From NCBI GenBank assembly GCA_012728875.1, contig JAAYEF010000021.1, forward strand, positions 33,283 to 97,282: a stretch of DNA of 64,000 nt, in the 5' to 3' direction. Source of the stretch: Candidatus Cloacimonadota bacterium (lineage in GTDB: Bacteria; Cloacimonadota; Cloacimonadia; Cloacimonadales; Cloacimonadaceae). Numbering within the stretch: the stretch's first letter is position 1; every line of letters starts with the position of its first letter. Position numbers and translations under genes: made by a program. This document shows positions 19,196 through 30,000 of this stretch, piece by piece. A model generated the notes under the pieces. It had not been told where the DNA came from and did no database searches. It saw only the letters and a list, made by a program, of their open reading frames with translations.

Positions 19196-20795
19196 TTCAA
19201 GCTTTCCTTATGATGCCTCTTCTGAACAGGCATTTAAAAGCAATCCTGCAATAAGACTTTATGGGAATAGGTATAGTACTGATCAAACAAGCTCAGAGCT
19301 GTTAGGTGAATTCTTGCTTATTGTTACATCTTTAAAAGAAATTGATGGAAAAGATGTGACTTCTGCATTCCCATCTCTTGATTACATTCGTACATGGGAA
19401 AATTCTAAACTATATTACTCTCCAAAAGTAAGGCTGAATCTTAAACTATTCGCTTTCTTAGGTGCGTCTAGACTGGATTCAAGGCATATTACCCATCGGG
19501 AGCATTACACTTACCTTACTCAAGAACTTAAGAACAGAATCAAGACTGATGGTGGTAATAAAGCGCAAATAGTGAAGACTCTTGAGAATCTGTTGTTGGG
19601 ATTTCAGGGTGCTGGAACAGGGCGCACGTGGTGTGCGCAGTCTTTTATTCCTATCGGAAGAGGTCTTACTTCAGGTGAAGCAATCTGGAATGAAACAAAG
19701 GCCAAGAGCCACAATGCAGAATCCTGGAGTTACGTTCTTGATAATGCAAGGCTGTATTTTTCTCTAAATAAACACAGGTTTTTAGCTCGAGGAGGCGAAC
19801 TCCTATACTTGCAGATATGTAATGCCTTCAAACAAGACCCGGACACCATAAGGTCTTGGGCTGAAGAAGCGAATCTTGGGTTCTTTTCAGACGAATTAGA
19901 ACCAGTTAAATTGATAAACAAACTGGAAAAAGGAATAGATAAATTTTTTGGTGCCTGTCCAAAATTTATAGATGATTTAGCCGAGTTCATTGATCAAAAG
20001 ATAGATCCGGAAACAGCGGCTAAAACTGACATGCAGGATCATCAGCCAAGGTTTGTAGAAGCAGGATGGTGCAACAGTGCAACATGGCAAGAGGGGTACT
20101 TGTTGGCTGTGGAAATGAGCAGGATACTGGAATCAGGCCTGGATGTGATGGATAGTGTGTACTATTTGGAGACCTTGTTTATGCTGCATACTCTGAGAAA
20201 TCTAATCATGCAAAGCGTTAGAAGTTTGAATGAAGGCATATCAAATTGGCCTGGCTACTACATAGCCATAAACAGACCTGACGAGGAGAACGGAACACTC
20301 AAGAGGATATCACACCAGAGTTTGAAGAACATAGAAAAAACCATCTATAAGGCTATCCGCACGCAAATGCAGGGAGATGGCTTCTTACAGGACGAAAAAA
20401 TATTAAAAGAAGCGGACACACGTTCCGGTCATAAGTTTTTCTTGAAAATGGCAAAGCAGGCTGGCTTGGTGATACCCAAGCGGGGATCCTGGGCTCGCTT
20501 TGTTTTGACCCCGCAGATTTTGCGGGTGTTGGTGACGATCACTGTGCCGCAGCAGGGTAGGATTACCTATGAGACATTTAAGAATTTGATCAGAGCAAGG
20601 TGGGGTATGGTCTTTGACGAAGCGGGGTATGGCGAGTGTTGTGATTGGTTGGAAGAGCAACGGATATACCTTTCCAGCGATACGGATGCCTGGTTGCTGG
20701 ATATGCTGGCAGAAAGCGGGCTTTTGATGCAATTGTCCGATTCCTGTGCCTTGGTATTGCATCCCAACCAAGTAAGTGATGGAGCAGAATCATGA
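19188..20795 (+). CDS. dptG: DptG-like protein
   Basis: Position between DptF- and DptH-like genes; RLNLKLFAFLGASRLDSRHITHREHYTYLT segment; ATG 19188 with GGAGG RBS. Confidence 0.6.
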   Translation: MPNSSFPYDASSEQAFKSNPAIRLYGNRYSTDQTSSELLGEFLLIVTSLKEIDGKDVTSAFPSLDYIRTWENSKLYYSPKVRLNLKLFAFLGASRLDSRHITHREHYTYLTQELKNRIKTDGGNKAQIVKTLENLLLGFQGAGTGRTWCAQSFIPIGRGLTSGEAIWNETKAKSHNAESWSYVLDNARLYFSLNKHRFLARGGELLYLQICNAFKQDPDTIRSWAEEANLGFFSDELEPVKLINKLEKGIDKFFGACPKFIDDLAEFIDQKIDPETAAKTDMQDHQPRFVEAGWCNSATWQEGYLLAVEMSRILESGLDVMDSVYYLETLFMLHTLRNLIMQSVRSLNEGISNWPGYYIAINRPDEENGTLKRISHQSLKNIEKTIYKAIRTQMQGDGFLQDEKILKEADTRSGHKFFLKMAKQAGLVIPKRGSWARFVLTPQILRVLVTITVPQQGRITYETFKNLIRARWGMVFDEAGYGECCDWLEEQRIYLSSDTDAWLLDMLAESGLLMQLSDSCALVLHPNQVSDGAES

Positions 20796-23700
20796 AATAC
20801 ATAGCACGTTCATTCAACGATTATGTTTCGGGAAGGATAGAATCCCAGCTTCCTTCCATGGAACTAGGGCAGAAAATCATTTTTATGGTGGATAGCATTC
20901 CAGAAGATCTGACCATCGCTACTGCAGATTTGATCAGCAGCTCATTACTGGAAAATAGCGACGTAAATGTGCTGGTCAAGATTGCCAAGACTCTTACCGA
21001 TCAATGGTCTGAAGAGGGTATCATAAAGGCAAAGGATGCCCAATGGCTTACCCTGCTGGATAATCTTGCATATTATCGAAATGAACCCATGCCTGCCGAT
21101 AAATACAATGTGATCATTCTCTATGGAGCTGATGTGGTAACCGATTCCGGCAGCCTGGCTGATTTTAATAGCTGTAATCTCAAGATGATTTGGGAAACAG
21201 AGATGATGCGTGGTTTCGGTAAGTGGGTTTCAGACATACTAAGCTCAAGTGGTATTGACCTGTATAATAAAGATGACCTTCAGATCTTCGACAACATCCT
21301 CTATCCGATTATTGAACAAGGTAGAGCCGATCTTATCTCGCTAAGTAAGTGGTTGGAAAGCTTGGATCTATCCTACTGTGATAGTGTGCCGATGGTATTG
21401 AACTTGGTTTTAACGAAGTTGAGGGTTTTTCAATTACCAAATTTCACCAGTTTCCCATATGCACGTAAAAACAAGAAATTTAAACCCTATGTTTATAAAG
21501 CGATTGAATTCTTTAGCTACACGATGTTTATCGAGGAAAGCCAAAAGAAGAAGGCAATAAAAGCAATTGATGGAATCCTCGAGGTTATTGAGGCGGGAGA
21601 AGAGGGTTGGGAAAACCTGGATGACGAGCAAATAAGAGGAGCATATGGCAGTGGTATTGATTTCTTGTCTGGGATAAAAAACTATATACAGACCGAGGAC
21701 CGAGATGACAAGAGTAAGCTTTTTGAAAGTGACTTTGTGTTCATTTTGGACAAGGTCTTGAAGTTCAAGAAAAAGCAGGAAAAGAAGAAAACCAGCGTAA
21801 AACGCATGGAGGGAAGTCCCGTAGAAATAGTGCTTACGGCTTTGTGGGATAGTCTCTACGAGCTCTCCAAATCCAAAGACTATGGTAGCATAGAAAACCT
21901 CAGTAAGATAGAAATAACTGGAGATTTATTCAAACATGACATGGAGTGGGATGATAATGATGGAGATTATTCCGTCTTGGACGTGGCAGAGATAGCAAGA
22001 GATTTTTTGCACAGGTTCATCGGTGGGCTTGACTGCTTTATTATGCAGCACACTTGCTTGAAGAACAAAGACGGCGTTGAAGTAGAAGTTCAATGCAAAC
22101 TTGATAATGATGAAATCAAGTTCCGTTATAACAGAACAGCTACTGCAGAGTTAGCATTCAGCATCAATCTCTATGTGCAAAATGAAGAAAACCCCCAAGA
22201 AAGGAAATACGCTTGGAAATTGCCATCCAGCCATAGCTATCGCCTGGCTACTGAATTGATCGGTATGGCTGCCGACGAACTGGATCGACCAGACCATGCT
22301 TTGGTATTACCACTATTCCATCTTCCCTATTATGACGAGATTCTAAAGACTTCATCTAATGATGAGTTGCGGAGAATATTCCTACACAGCTTGAGGGATT
22401 CAGTGTCAGAAGGTTCTTTTTTGAGAAATCTATTGTCGGGCAATTGGATAAAACACGAAGATAAGCTGCTGCCTCATTACAAGAATCTCGCAGAAAAGTA
22501 TCACCTATTCATCAAGGCTGCCCAAAAAGATGGTTTAATAACAGCATTGACTGACACTTCCATATGGGACATCTTAAGGCAACAATATGAAGTGGTTTTA
22601 GACATGATCAGCACACAGAGTGAGTTACTGAAATCACCCATGGCTGGCATGATCCTGAAAGCGTTTATGGTGGTAAGAGAAAGGCAGAAAGATGAAAGCG
22701 ATGCATGGTATGCCGAGCTTTATGAAAAATCAGGCATTATTACCGTGCTTCATCCATCCCTGCTCGAGATGCTGCAATCCCAGATGGTCTATCAGTGTTC
22801 CTGTTTTAACTATGCAGTGACCGTTGAAATAGAGAAAAACAAGAGGAAAGATGCTTTTAAAAAGCATATATGGCAATCGTATCTTGACCTTTCCCATATC
22901 CGTACCCCTGTAAACTGTATTTTGACCGATGATGGGTTGAACCTCAATACAAACGTTGTGGGACATGAGCTTATCCACAAAGTAGGTGATCCCATAGATG
23001 GAGAGGCTTTTAAATCGACAAAACTGATGCTGGGAATGTCTGACGAAAGTGATGATGAAATAAATGATGTAAGTGATGCAGACATGTTTTTAGAAACTCG
23101 GGAATCGAAGCTGCTGAACAATCTGCTATTGGACTACTTTAGGCTGCATCCACACGCGAGGGACGGCTTGAGCATAGCTGTTTATAGAAATCAGGACATT
23201 CAACCAATCATAGCAGCAATACACGCGTATTTGATTAAGCTTTCCAATGTTAAAGACCCGAACTACTACGTTATTCGAAATGAACGCAGTAGGCCCTACC
23301 AAATCAGTGTAAGTATTTTTACAGATTCAGCCGATGCGAGCAGTATAGATAGGTGGATAGAACAATGGAGCGAAAGATGGGAAGCTGCGGAAACGGAAAG
23401 TAAGTTTCAAGTTTATCGAAACTGCAGATTTTCTATTTCGCACAGACTGATCAACACTGCCGACCAAAACTCGTTTTTGAGAATGATCAACGATAACTTT
23501 AGCACTGATGTGACTGTACTGTATGACATTATTGGCTCAGGGAATATAGCTGATAAGTTTCAATCGGTTGATCCCATGGATATCAGAACCCATTCCCTAA
23601 AGTATCCTATCTTAGAAAAAGCTGTTGCTACGATTGACAACCCCTCAGATGAATTCAAGCGGTATAGGATTATCAGTAACAGACAGTTCAGTATCAGCTC

Positions 23701-26215
23701 AAGATTGGCTGGATGCATGCACGCCTTGAAAAGTGGAACTACCCCAAAAGGCACCGTGGTGATAGGCACTGGAGATTTGAGGCCATGGATGGATGTGATT
23801 GGGGCTCTCCACAGCAAGTCTGAATGGGTAATCTGCATTGACCCAAGCGTGGATGACCGTTTAATCCGAGATTCGGGCAAAAAAAGCGATTTGCAGAGAG
23901 AAATAATTGGATTCGGCTCAGGAGTGGGCATTTCAGGCGAAGAAAACTACACCATATCGACAGAGCATTTTTCCTTAAATGACATTGAGATAAGACTGAG
24001 AGCTTCCATCAAGCAATTGATAGCAGACAAAAATTGGACGGAGGAAGACTATCAGAATGTAGCTAAAGGGACAATGAGGGTTGCCCAGGAATTGTCCGGA
24101 TTGTCTCTGGTGAGAGCGACCGGAGCGGCAGACCAGTATATCAGAGACTTTATGGCCTATGCCCTCACTCGTAAAATTATTGGAAAAGACGATACTATGT
24201 TATGCAATACTCTGGTGACTCTTGATGCATACAGACACTGGTTTGATTTTGCAGAGAGCGGAGTAAGACCAGACCTGTTGTGGTTAAAAGCAAGCCTGGA
24301 GAAGAAAAATCGTTTGAAACTGAACCTGCACCTAATCGAGTGCAAGATGGGCAACAGGTCGGAAGATCTGCTGATCAAAGCCAAACAACAGATCAATAAC
24401 GGACTGAGTATCCTGGTTAAGGCTTTTAAACCCAATTTCCAAGAGATACAAAAGCTCGATGATGATAAGCCAGACCGCCGTTATTGGTGGATGCAATTGC
24501 ACCGTCTGATAGCTGCAAAGGCAAAGATCGATACATATCAAGAAGAGCGAGTAATCTCAGCCTTGGAAAAACTCGCTGAGGGGGATTACGAGATAAGCTG
24601 GGACGCTTCAGTGATGGCCTTCTGGATTGACGATGAGGCCGAATCGATCAAGAAAACTGGTTCATGGAATAATCCTGAGACAAGTTCTGGAAAAGCAAAT
24701 GTGTTTTCAATAGGCAGGAATTATATCAAAGCGCTTGCCCAATCTACAGATGAGAACTCGTCGATCATAACTGAATCTACAGATGGACCTCTTTCCGATG
24801 AAGAAAATATCATGCAGAAAATTGAAGATATTGACCTGCCGCCAAGTCTGGATGATGAAGACTATCAACCTGGCGATACAATGACAGAATGGGACGATGA
24901 TGAGCCTGAAGATGATGAGGGTGATGCAAGTCCTAATTGGGATGATGACACAATTCCAGATTTCCAGCAAGAAGGGACAGCAAATGACCAACCTTCTATA
25001 GATCAAGTAATAGAAGGTGATGAAGAGCCCTTGGATAAGGCTGATGACGTTATACAAACAATTCCCGAGAGGATTCTCCTCGGAAAGACTAGCGGTGGAA
25101 AAGAAGTCTTTTGGGAATTCGGTCATGATAGCCTGGCCAATAGGCATGTGGTGATCTTTGGCACATCAGGCATGGGGAAAACATACGCCATACAGTGCAT
25201 CTTGTGTGAGCTGGCAAGAAAAAACCAAAACAGCCTGGTAATAGATTACACGGATGGGTTCGTTCCTAACAACATAGAGCCGGCAGCAAAGCCGATTATT
25301 ACAAGTGAAGGTCAGACATTTATATACAATGAGCCTCTCCCAATAAATCCATTCAAAGCTCAAGTCAGCGAACAGGATGGCATGAAATTCAAGGATACGT
25401 CTATCACAATTTCTAAGCGCGTATCTTCCATATTTAAAAATGTTTATGATTTAGGCACACAGCAACTCCCGTTCACAATCGAAGTCATCCAAACCGGTAT
25501 TGAAAGATATGGAGATGAATTCAATCTAGATAAAATGCTCGAGATGTTCTATGAATACCTGGATGATGCGCTTTACACAAAGAACACTGTGCAGACCACA
25601 ATCACGAAGCTGAAGCCATTTATTACCAGCAAACCATTTTTGGTGGACAAAAGCGAAATAGGATGGAATGAGCTGTTTGCCGATGTAGAGAATAGAAGTA
25701 GAGTCTTTCAGTTTCACAAAGTCGACAAACACTCCTCGAGAGCAATTATCGAATTTGTGTTGTGGGATCTATACAACTACGTTAGCAGTTATGGTAGTAA
25801 ACACCTACCAAAGGTCATAGTATTGGATGAGGTTCAGAATTTGGATTTAGGACCAGACGCCCCAGTAGCAAAATACCTTACAGAGGGGAGAAAGCATGGC
25901 CTTGCACTTATAACTGCAACACAAACAGTAAGAGGAGTTGGTGGAGTCTCTGACGCTCAGGTAAGCAGACTCTTTCAGGCTGAGATGAAGCTGTTCTTTA
26001 AACCGACAGAAAATGAAATGAAAGAGCATGCTCAGTTGCTAAACAACGCTATCAGCGATATTCCAGTGAAAGAATGGACGAATCGGTTAGCTAAGCTTCA
26101 AAAGGGCGAGTGCTGGGTTCTGGGAAGACATCTTGATGAACTCTCTGGAGAACTGAGATTGAAGGCACAGAAAATACGAATTTCTTCACTGGAAGAGAGA
26201 GGATTTCATGGCTAA
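20792..26215 (+). CDS. dptH: DptH-like protein with C-terminal HerA/FtsK-type ATPase (1807 aa)
   Basis: FGTSGMGKTYAIQCILCELARK Walker A, KVIVLDEVQNLDLG Walker B, TATQTVRGVGG; very large N-terminal part typical of DptH. Confidence 0.75.
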   Translation: MKYIARSFNDYVSGRIESQLPSMELGQKIIFMVDSIPEDLTIATADLISSSLLENSDVNVLVKIAKTLTDQWSEEGIIKAKDAQWLTLLDNLAYYRNEPMPADKYNVIILYGADVVTDSGSLADFNSCNLKMIWETEMMRGFGKWVSDILSSSGIDLYNKDDLQIFDNILYPIIEQGRADLISLSKWLESLDLSYCDSVPMVLNLVLTKLRVFQLPNFTSFPYARKNKKFKPYVYKAIEFFSYTMFIEESQKKKAIKAIDGILEVIEAGEEGWENLDDEQIRGAYGSGIDFLSGIKNYIQTEDRDDKSKLFESDFVFILDKVLKFKKKQEKKKTSVKRMEGSPVEIVLTALWDSLYELSKSKDYGSIENLSKIEITGDLFKHDMEWDDNDGDYSVLDVAEIARDFLHRFIGGLDCFIMQHTCLKNKDGVEVEVQCKLDNDEIKFRYNRTATAELAFSINLYVQNEENPQERKYAWKLPSSHSYRLATELIGMAADELDRPDHALVLPLFHLPYYDEILKTSSNDELRRIFLHSLRDSVSEGSFLRNLLSGNWIKHEDKLLPHYKNLAEKYHLFIKAAQKDGLITALTDTSIWDILRQQYEVVLDMISTQSELLKSPMAGMILKAFMVVRERQKDESDAWYAELYEKSGIITVLHPSLLEMLQSQMVYQCSCFNYAVTVEIEKNKRKDAFKKHIWQSYLDLSHIRTPVNCILTDDGLNLNTNVVGHELIHKVGDPIDGEAFKSTKLMLGMSDESDDEINDVSDADMFLETRESKLLNNLLLDYFRLHPHARDGLSIAVYRNQDIQPIIAAIHAYLIKLSNVKDPNYYVIRNERSRPYQISVSIFTDSADASSIDRWIEQWSERWEAAETESKFQVYRNCRFSISHRLINTADQNSFLRMINDNFSTDVTVLYDIIGSGNIADKFQSVDPMDIRTHSLKYPILEKAVATIDNPSDEFKRYRIISNRQFSISSRLAGCMHALKSGTTPKGTVVIGTGDLRPWMDVIGALHSKSEWVICIDPSVDDRLIRDSGKKSDLQREIIGFGSGVGISGEENYTISTEHFSLNDIEIRLRASIKQLIADKNWTEEDYQNVAKGTMRVAQELSGLSLVRATGAADQYIRDFMAYALTRKIIGKDDTMLCNTLVTLDAYRHWFDFAESGVRPDLLWLKASLEKKNRLKLNLHLIECKMGNRSEDLLIKAKQQINNGLSILVKAFKPNFQEIQKLDDDKPDRRYWWMQLHRLIAAKAKIDTYQEERVISALEKLAEGDYEISWDASVMAFWIDDEAESIKKTGSWNNPETSSGKANVFSIGRNYIKALAQSTDENSSIITESTDGPLSDEENIMQKIEDIDLPPSLDDEDYQPGDTMTEWDDDEPEDDEGDASPNWDDDTIPDFQQEGTANDQPSIDQVIEGDEEPLDKADDVIQTIPERILLGKTSGGKEVFWEFGHDSLANRHVVIFGTSGMGKTYAIQCILCELARKNQNSLVIDYTDGFVPNNIEPAAKPIITSEGQTFIYNEPLPINPFKAQVSEQDGMKFKDTSITISKRVSSIFKNVYDLGTQQLPFTIEVIQTGIERYGDEFNLDKMLEMFYEYLDDALYTKNTVQTTITKLKPFITSKPFLVDKSEIGWNELFADVENRSRVFQFHKVDKHSSRAIIEFVLWDLYNYVSSYGSKHLPKVIVLDEVQNLDLGPDAPVAKYLTEGRKHGLALITATQTVRGVGGVSDAQVSRLFQAEMKLFFKPTENEMKEHAQLLNNAISDIPVKEWTNRLAKLQKGECWVLGRHLDELSGELRLKAQKIRISSLEERGFHG

Positions 26216-27053
26216 AAAAGAAATCAACACACGCCTCCCCAGAAACTTCCATCGCACGTTCAAACCAGAGCGGCAATATATAAGTGCAATTCTGAAGTTT
26301 TCTGCAGAGGGAAGATCGGGAAATGCTCAAACAATATCAGAAAAAACAGGCATACCTACTGGTGAATCATCAGGGAAAGTGCTTCCTACAATTGATTATT
26401 GCCAAGGAATGGGCTTGATCTCTGTAAACAAGGATAAGGGTTTACTGATCAAGCCAGAATTGACTGATCTGGGAAGAGTCATATTAGTGGAAGATCCCTA
26501 TTTGAAGGCTGAGATAAGCCAATGGTTATGCCATCTGAATCTGTGCAACAAAACGACAGGAGCTGATGTTTGGTACCATGTATTCTGGTCTGCTTACCAC
26601 AGCCTTGGTGACAGATTTACAAGAAACAACCTGGAAGCTATGCTAGAGTCCCAATATGGCAGCAGTAATCGCAGTTTGATTGGACCTCTGCTTGGTATGT
26701 ATGAAGATGATGCCTCTTTCAGAGTGTGTGGAGCCCTACAGGATGACGGCAAGCTTATTACTCGCAACCAAGCTCCAATAAAAGATGATCTTGCCAGGGG
26801 CTATGGGGCATGGGTGATTGGCTCGATGGAGCGCTTTTTCCCGAAGCAGAAACAAGTTTCGACTTCAGAATTAGAGCAAAAAACGGGATGGCTTACGATT
26901 TGTAGATGGTTGGGCAAAGGAATGTCCGATGTGCTTGATCAGATGGAACGGAAAGGAATATTAAAGGTAGACAGGCACATGAACCCTTGGATTCTGAGCC
27001 CATTGAAGAGCGCAAGAGAAGCATACAAGCAAATGTTTGATGACATGATATAG
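26208..27053 (+). CDS. DUF4007-like winged-helix protein, module 2
   Basis: LTDLGRVILVEDPYLKAEISQWLCHLNL aligns with FGTKLLDEKTGWDPYLEDNNSYWLLHWKL of the 10659 protein; also partners a giant ATPase. Confidence 0.5.
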   Translation: MAKKEINTRLPRNFHRTFKPERQYISAILKFSAEGRSGNAQTISEKTGIPTGESSGKVLPTIDYCQGMGLISVNKDKGLLIKPELTDLGRVILVEDPYLKAEISQWLCHLNLCNKTTGADVWYHVFWSAYHSLGDRFTRNNLEAMLESQYGSSNRSLIGPLLGMYEDDASFRVCGALQDDGKLITRNQAPIKDDLARGYGAWVIGSMERFFPKQKQVSTSELEQKTGWLTICRWLGKGMSDVLDQMERKGILKVDRHMNPWILSPLKSAREAYKQMFDDMI

Positions 27054-27068
27054 AAACCGGAGGAAACA

Positions 27069-30000
27069 ATGATTTTAAAGGACATCGTAAGGTTTAGAGG
27101 AGATAAGCTCTTTAATGGGGCTGTTAACATTGATTGGTACATAACTGACTCTGTTAAATCCAAATTGGCGTCGGAAGCGTTTGTGTTTCATGGACCTGCC
27201 TATCATGGGGTATCTCCGGATGAAGTGGGATATAACCACGGGCACAAGCTGATTGATACTGCGAGTTTTACCAAAACAATAGTTAGAAGGTCATACGGTC
27301 TTGAAGATGTGCCGTTTACCTTGGCAATTGCAGGATATGGAACGGGTAAATCCCACCTTGGTGTTACATTAGCTGAACTATTGAGTGCTCCTGCAGATAA
27401 GGCTTCACAAGCTATTCTGATAAACCTTCGTTCGGCTGATGATCAGATAGGTCAAGAAATTGGGATGATGATCGATGACATCGAAAAGCCATGTTTGGTC
27501 ATAGCTCTCAATGGCCTCACGAAATTTGACTTTATTCATGGGTTATCCGGCCAGATCATCCAAGTTCTACGTAGGGACGGGCATGACGTTAAACCGATCG
27601 AAGATTTGAGACCCAGGTTCAAACAAGCAATCAAGATGCTGAATTGGATAACAAGCCCCCCAATGCTGGAAGAACTTGCGGAGATTTGCGGAGGTGCTAA
27701 CCTGGCAGATATCACAGCATTGCTGGAGAAACAAGATGAAACCACCTATATCAATGTAAACAAGTTCTTGGGCAAGCATGACATGCAGATTAGGAATTTG
27801 CAAGGCGAATCCATACAAGAACTGATTGGTAGGACTGTAGAAGTATATTGTGGTGAGGGAAAGCCATATCAGTCCCTTGTCATTCTGTTTGATGAGTTTG
27901 GCAAATATATGGAATTTGCCTCAACTAGGAGCCATTTGGCTGGGAGTGGAGTGCTTCAAGAGCTGTTTGAGACCATACAAACCTACTCACCTCAGGTTAG
28001 CTTTGTGGGTTTTATCCAATTTGAACTGAACGCTTATCTTCAACGCATGGCTACCGAGCATAAAAATGAGATGCAGAGATACATAACCAGGTATCAAACG
28101 GCTGATAAGCTTTATCTTTCAACCAACCTTGAAACTCTAATTGCTAACCTGATAGAGAAGAAGAATCCACAATACCTAAATCAAATCTTTGAGACAGAAT
28201 CCTCTTTCCAAACCTCAATTCAAGAGCTACAAAAGATTAATGAATGGTTTCCCAGTTCAAGGCATATTCAGGTGTGGAGCGATCCAAAATTATATCATAA
28301 CATAGTGAGCAAAGGATCTTGGCCCTTATCGGCATACAGTATCTGGCTTTTATATTACCTTTCTGCAGTTGGGAGCCACTTACAGGAGAGATCCGCCCTC
28401 GCTTTATTGATAGAAGCTTTTAACCAGTTTGAATCGAGCCAAATATCAGATGACAAGGACTGGAGGATTGCCGCTGTAGATATGATGAGCGATTCTTTTA
28501 TCCATGAGCTGATTAGTTCTGAAGAGTCTGGAACGCAGGGAACGATCATGCAAGCATATCAGACTGTTATGTATAAGTATGCAAGTAGATACTCAGTCAA
28601 TCAGATAAGGATACTAAAAGCAATTGTCCTTAGTTCCAAGCTTGGCCTTGTAGCGATAAACCGTGCAGACGCAGTGGAAGCTCTTGTTGCTTTAACCAAT
28701 ATGGATACCTCGGTGCTATCAGAAGAACTTCAGATGCTGTTTGATGAATACAATGCTATCGAATGGGATGAAGCATATAAGAGCTTTGATATTCTTTCAG
28801 ATGCACTTCCCAGAAGTCAATTCATAAACCACATCCGCAGGCTTTACGGCAGTTATGATGAAAACTCCAAATCTCAGCTATTCGTCTCAATGATTAAGGA
28901 AAGCTGTGAACTTATTAAAGACATCCAAAGTGACTTTGCAGAGGAGAATAAGATCACTACCCCTGAGTGGGGCTTCCAAGCAAAAGTAGCAAATCTGGAC
29001 ACATTACCACAACAGATCATATTTGAGACAGAAAGATGGTCTAAGGCGGAGAGTATTGATGACCCAAGAGGATCAATTCTTTATGTGTATCTGGGAGAGA
29101 GTGTGGATGTAGATAGTGTGTGTAAAGAAGCCCACAAACTCATAAAATCAGCAGCAGAAACATTTAAAGTAAAAGCAGTTCCAATATTACTGGTTTTTCT
29201 ATACGATTCTGAAGGGAAACTGGGACAATACCTTTCTGAATTGTCTATACTGGATGCCCTATCCAAAGAAGACTTGGCGAAATATGGCAACCTAGTTGAT
29301 TCTCATAGAATAAAAATTGAACGCTCCCTGCAAGAAATAGTTGAAGCCCTGTTAAGAGAGAAAAGATATCTCTCACTTGGTGGCAAGCAACTGGAAGGAA
29401 TGAGATTGAGTAGGGCTACAACTGTGTTATTTAAACAAATCTATACCCATCCAGTTTCATTTCCATTCGATGGATTTTCCACTTCAAAAGGGAACGCAGC
29501 AGATACATGCGCGATGCTAACCCGGGAGTTGATGCACTCGACTTTAGATTATAGCGCTGTAATGGCAAAGCCTGTTAAAGATAAAAACAGGGCAAATAGT
29601 GTCCTCAAAGATGCGTGGGGGATTTTCTCTGCAAATGGGAAAATCAACAGAAGACCCAATAATAGCATTTTGAAGAATCTAACGCTTAAATGGGATGAAG
29701 CTCTACAAGAACGAATGCTTTCGCTGCGTGAGATTTATGACACAATGATCAAACCTCCTTATGGGGCAAATCAAGACTCAGCAGGATTATTCTTGGCTGC
29801 ATACATCTCTCCACGTAGTAATACACTGAATGTGCTTAAGAATCATCAGTATATAACTATTAATGGATGGGCAGATGACAATCTTATCAGATCAAAACAC
29901 TTCAATCCAGCTATTTTAGAGGATGCCTATCTGGTTCTTCGATCTGATGACACCTCTGAATGGGAAGCATTACTGGATGAATGGGAACAGGCAGAGAGTC

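Noticed and set aside
10659-26215. Canonical dndBCDE-dptFGH locus
   Set aside because: No DndB (DGQHR), DndD (SMC-like) or DndE-sized gene recognised; DUF4007 and giant ATPase genes occupy those positions.
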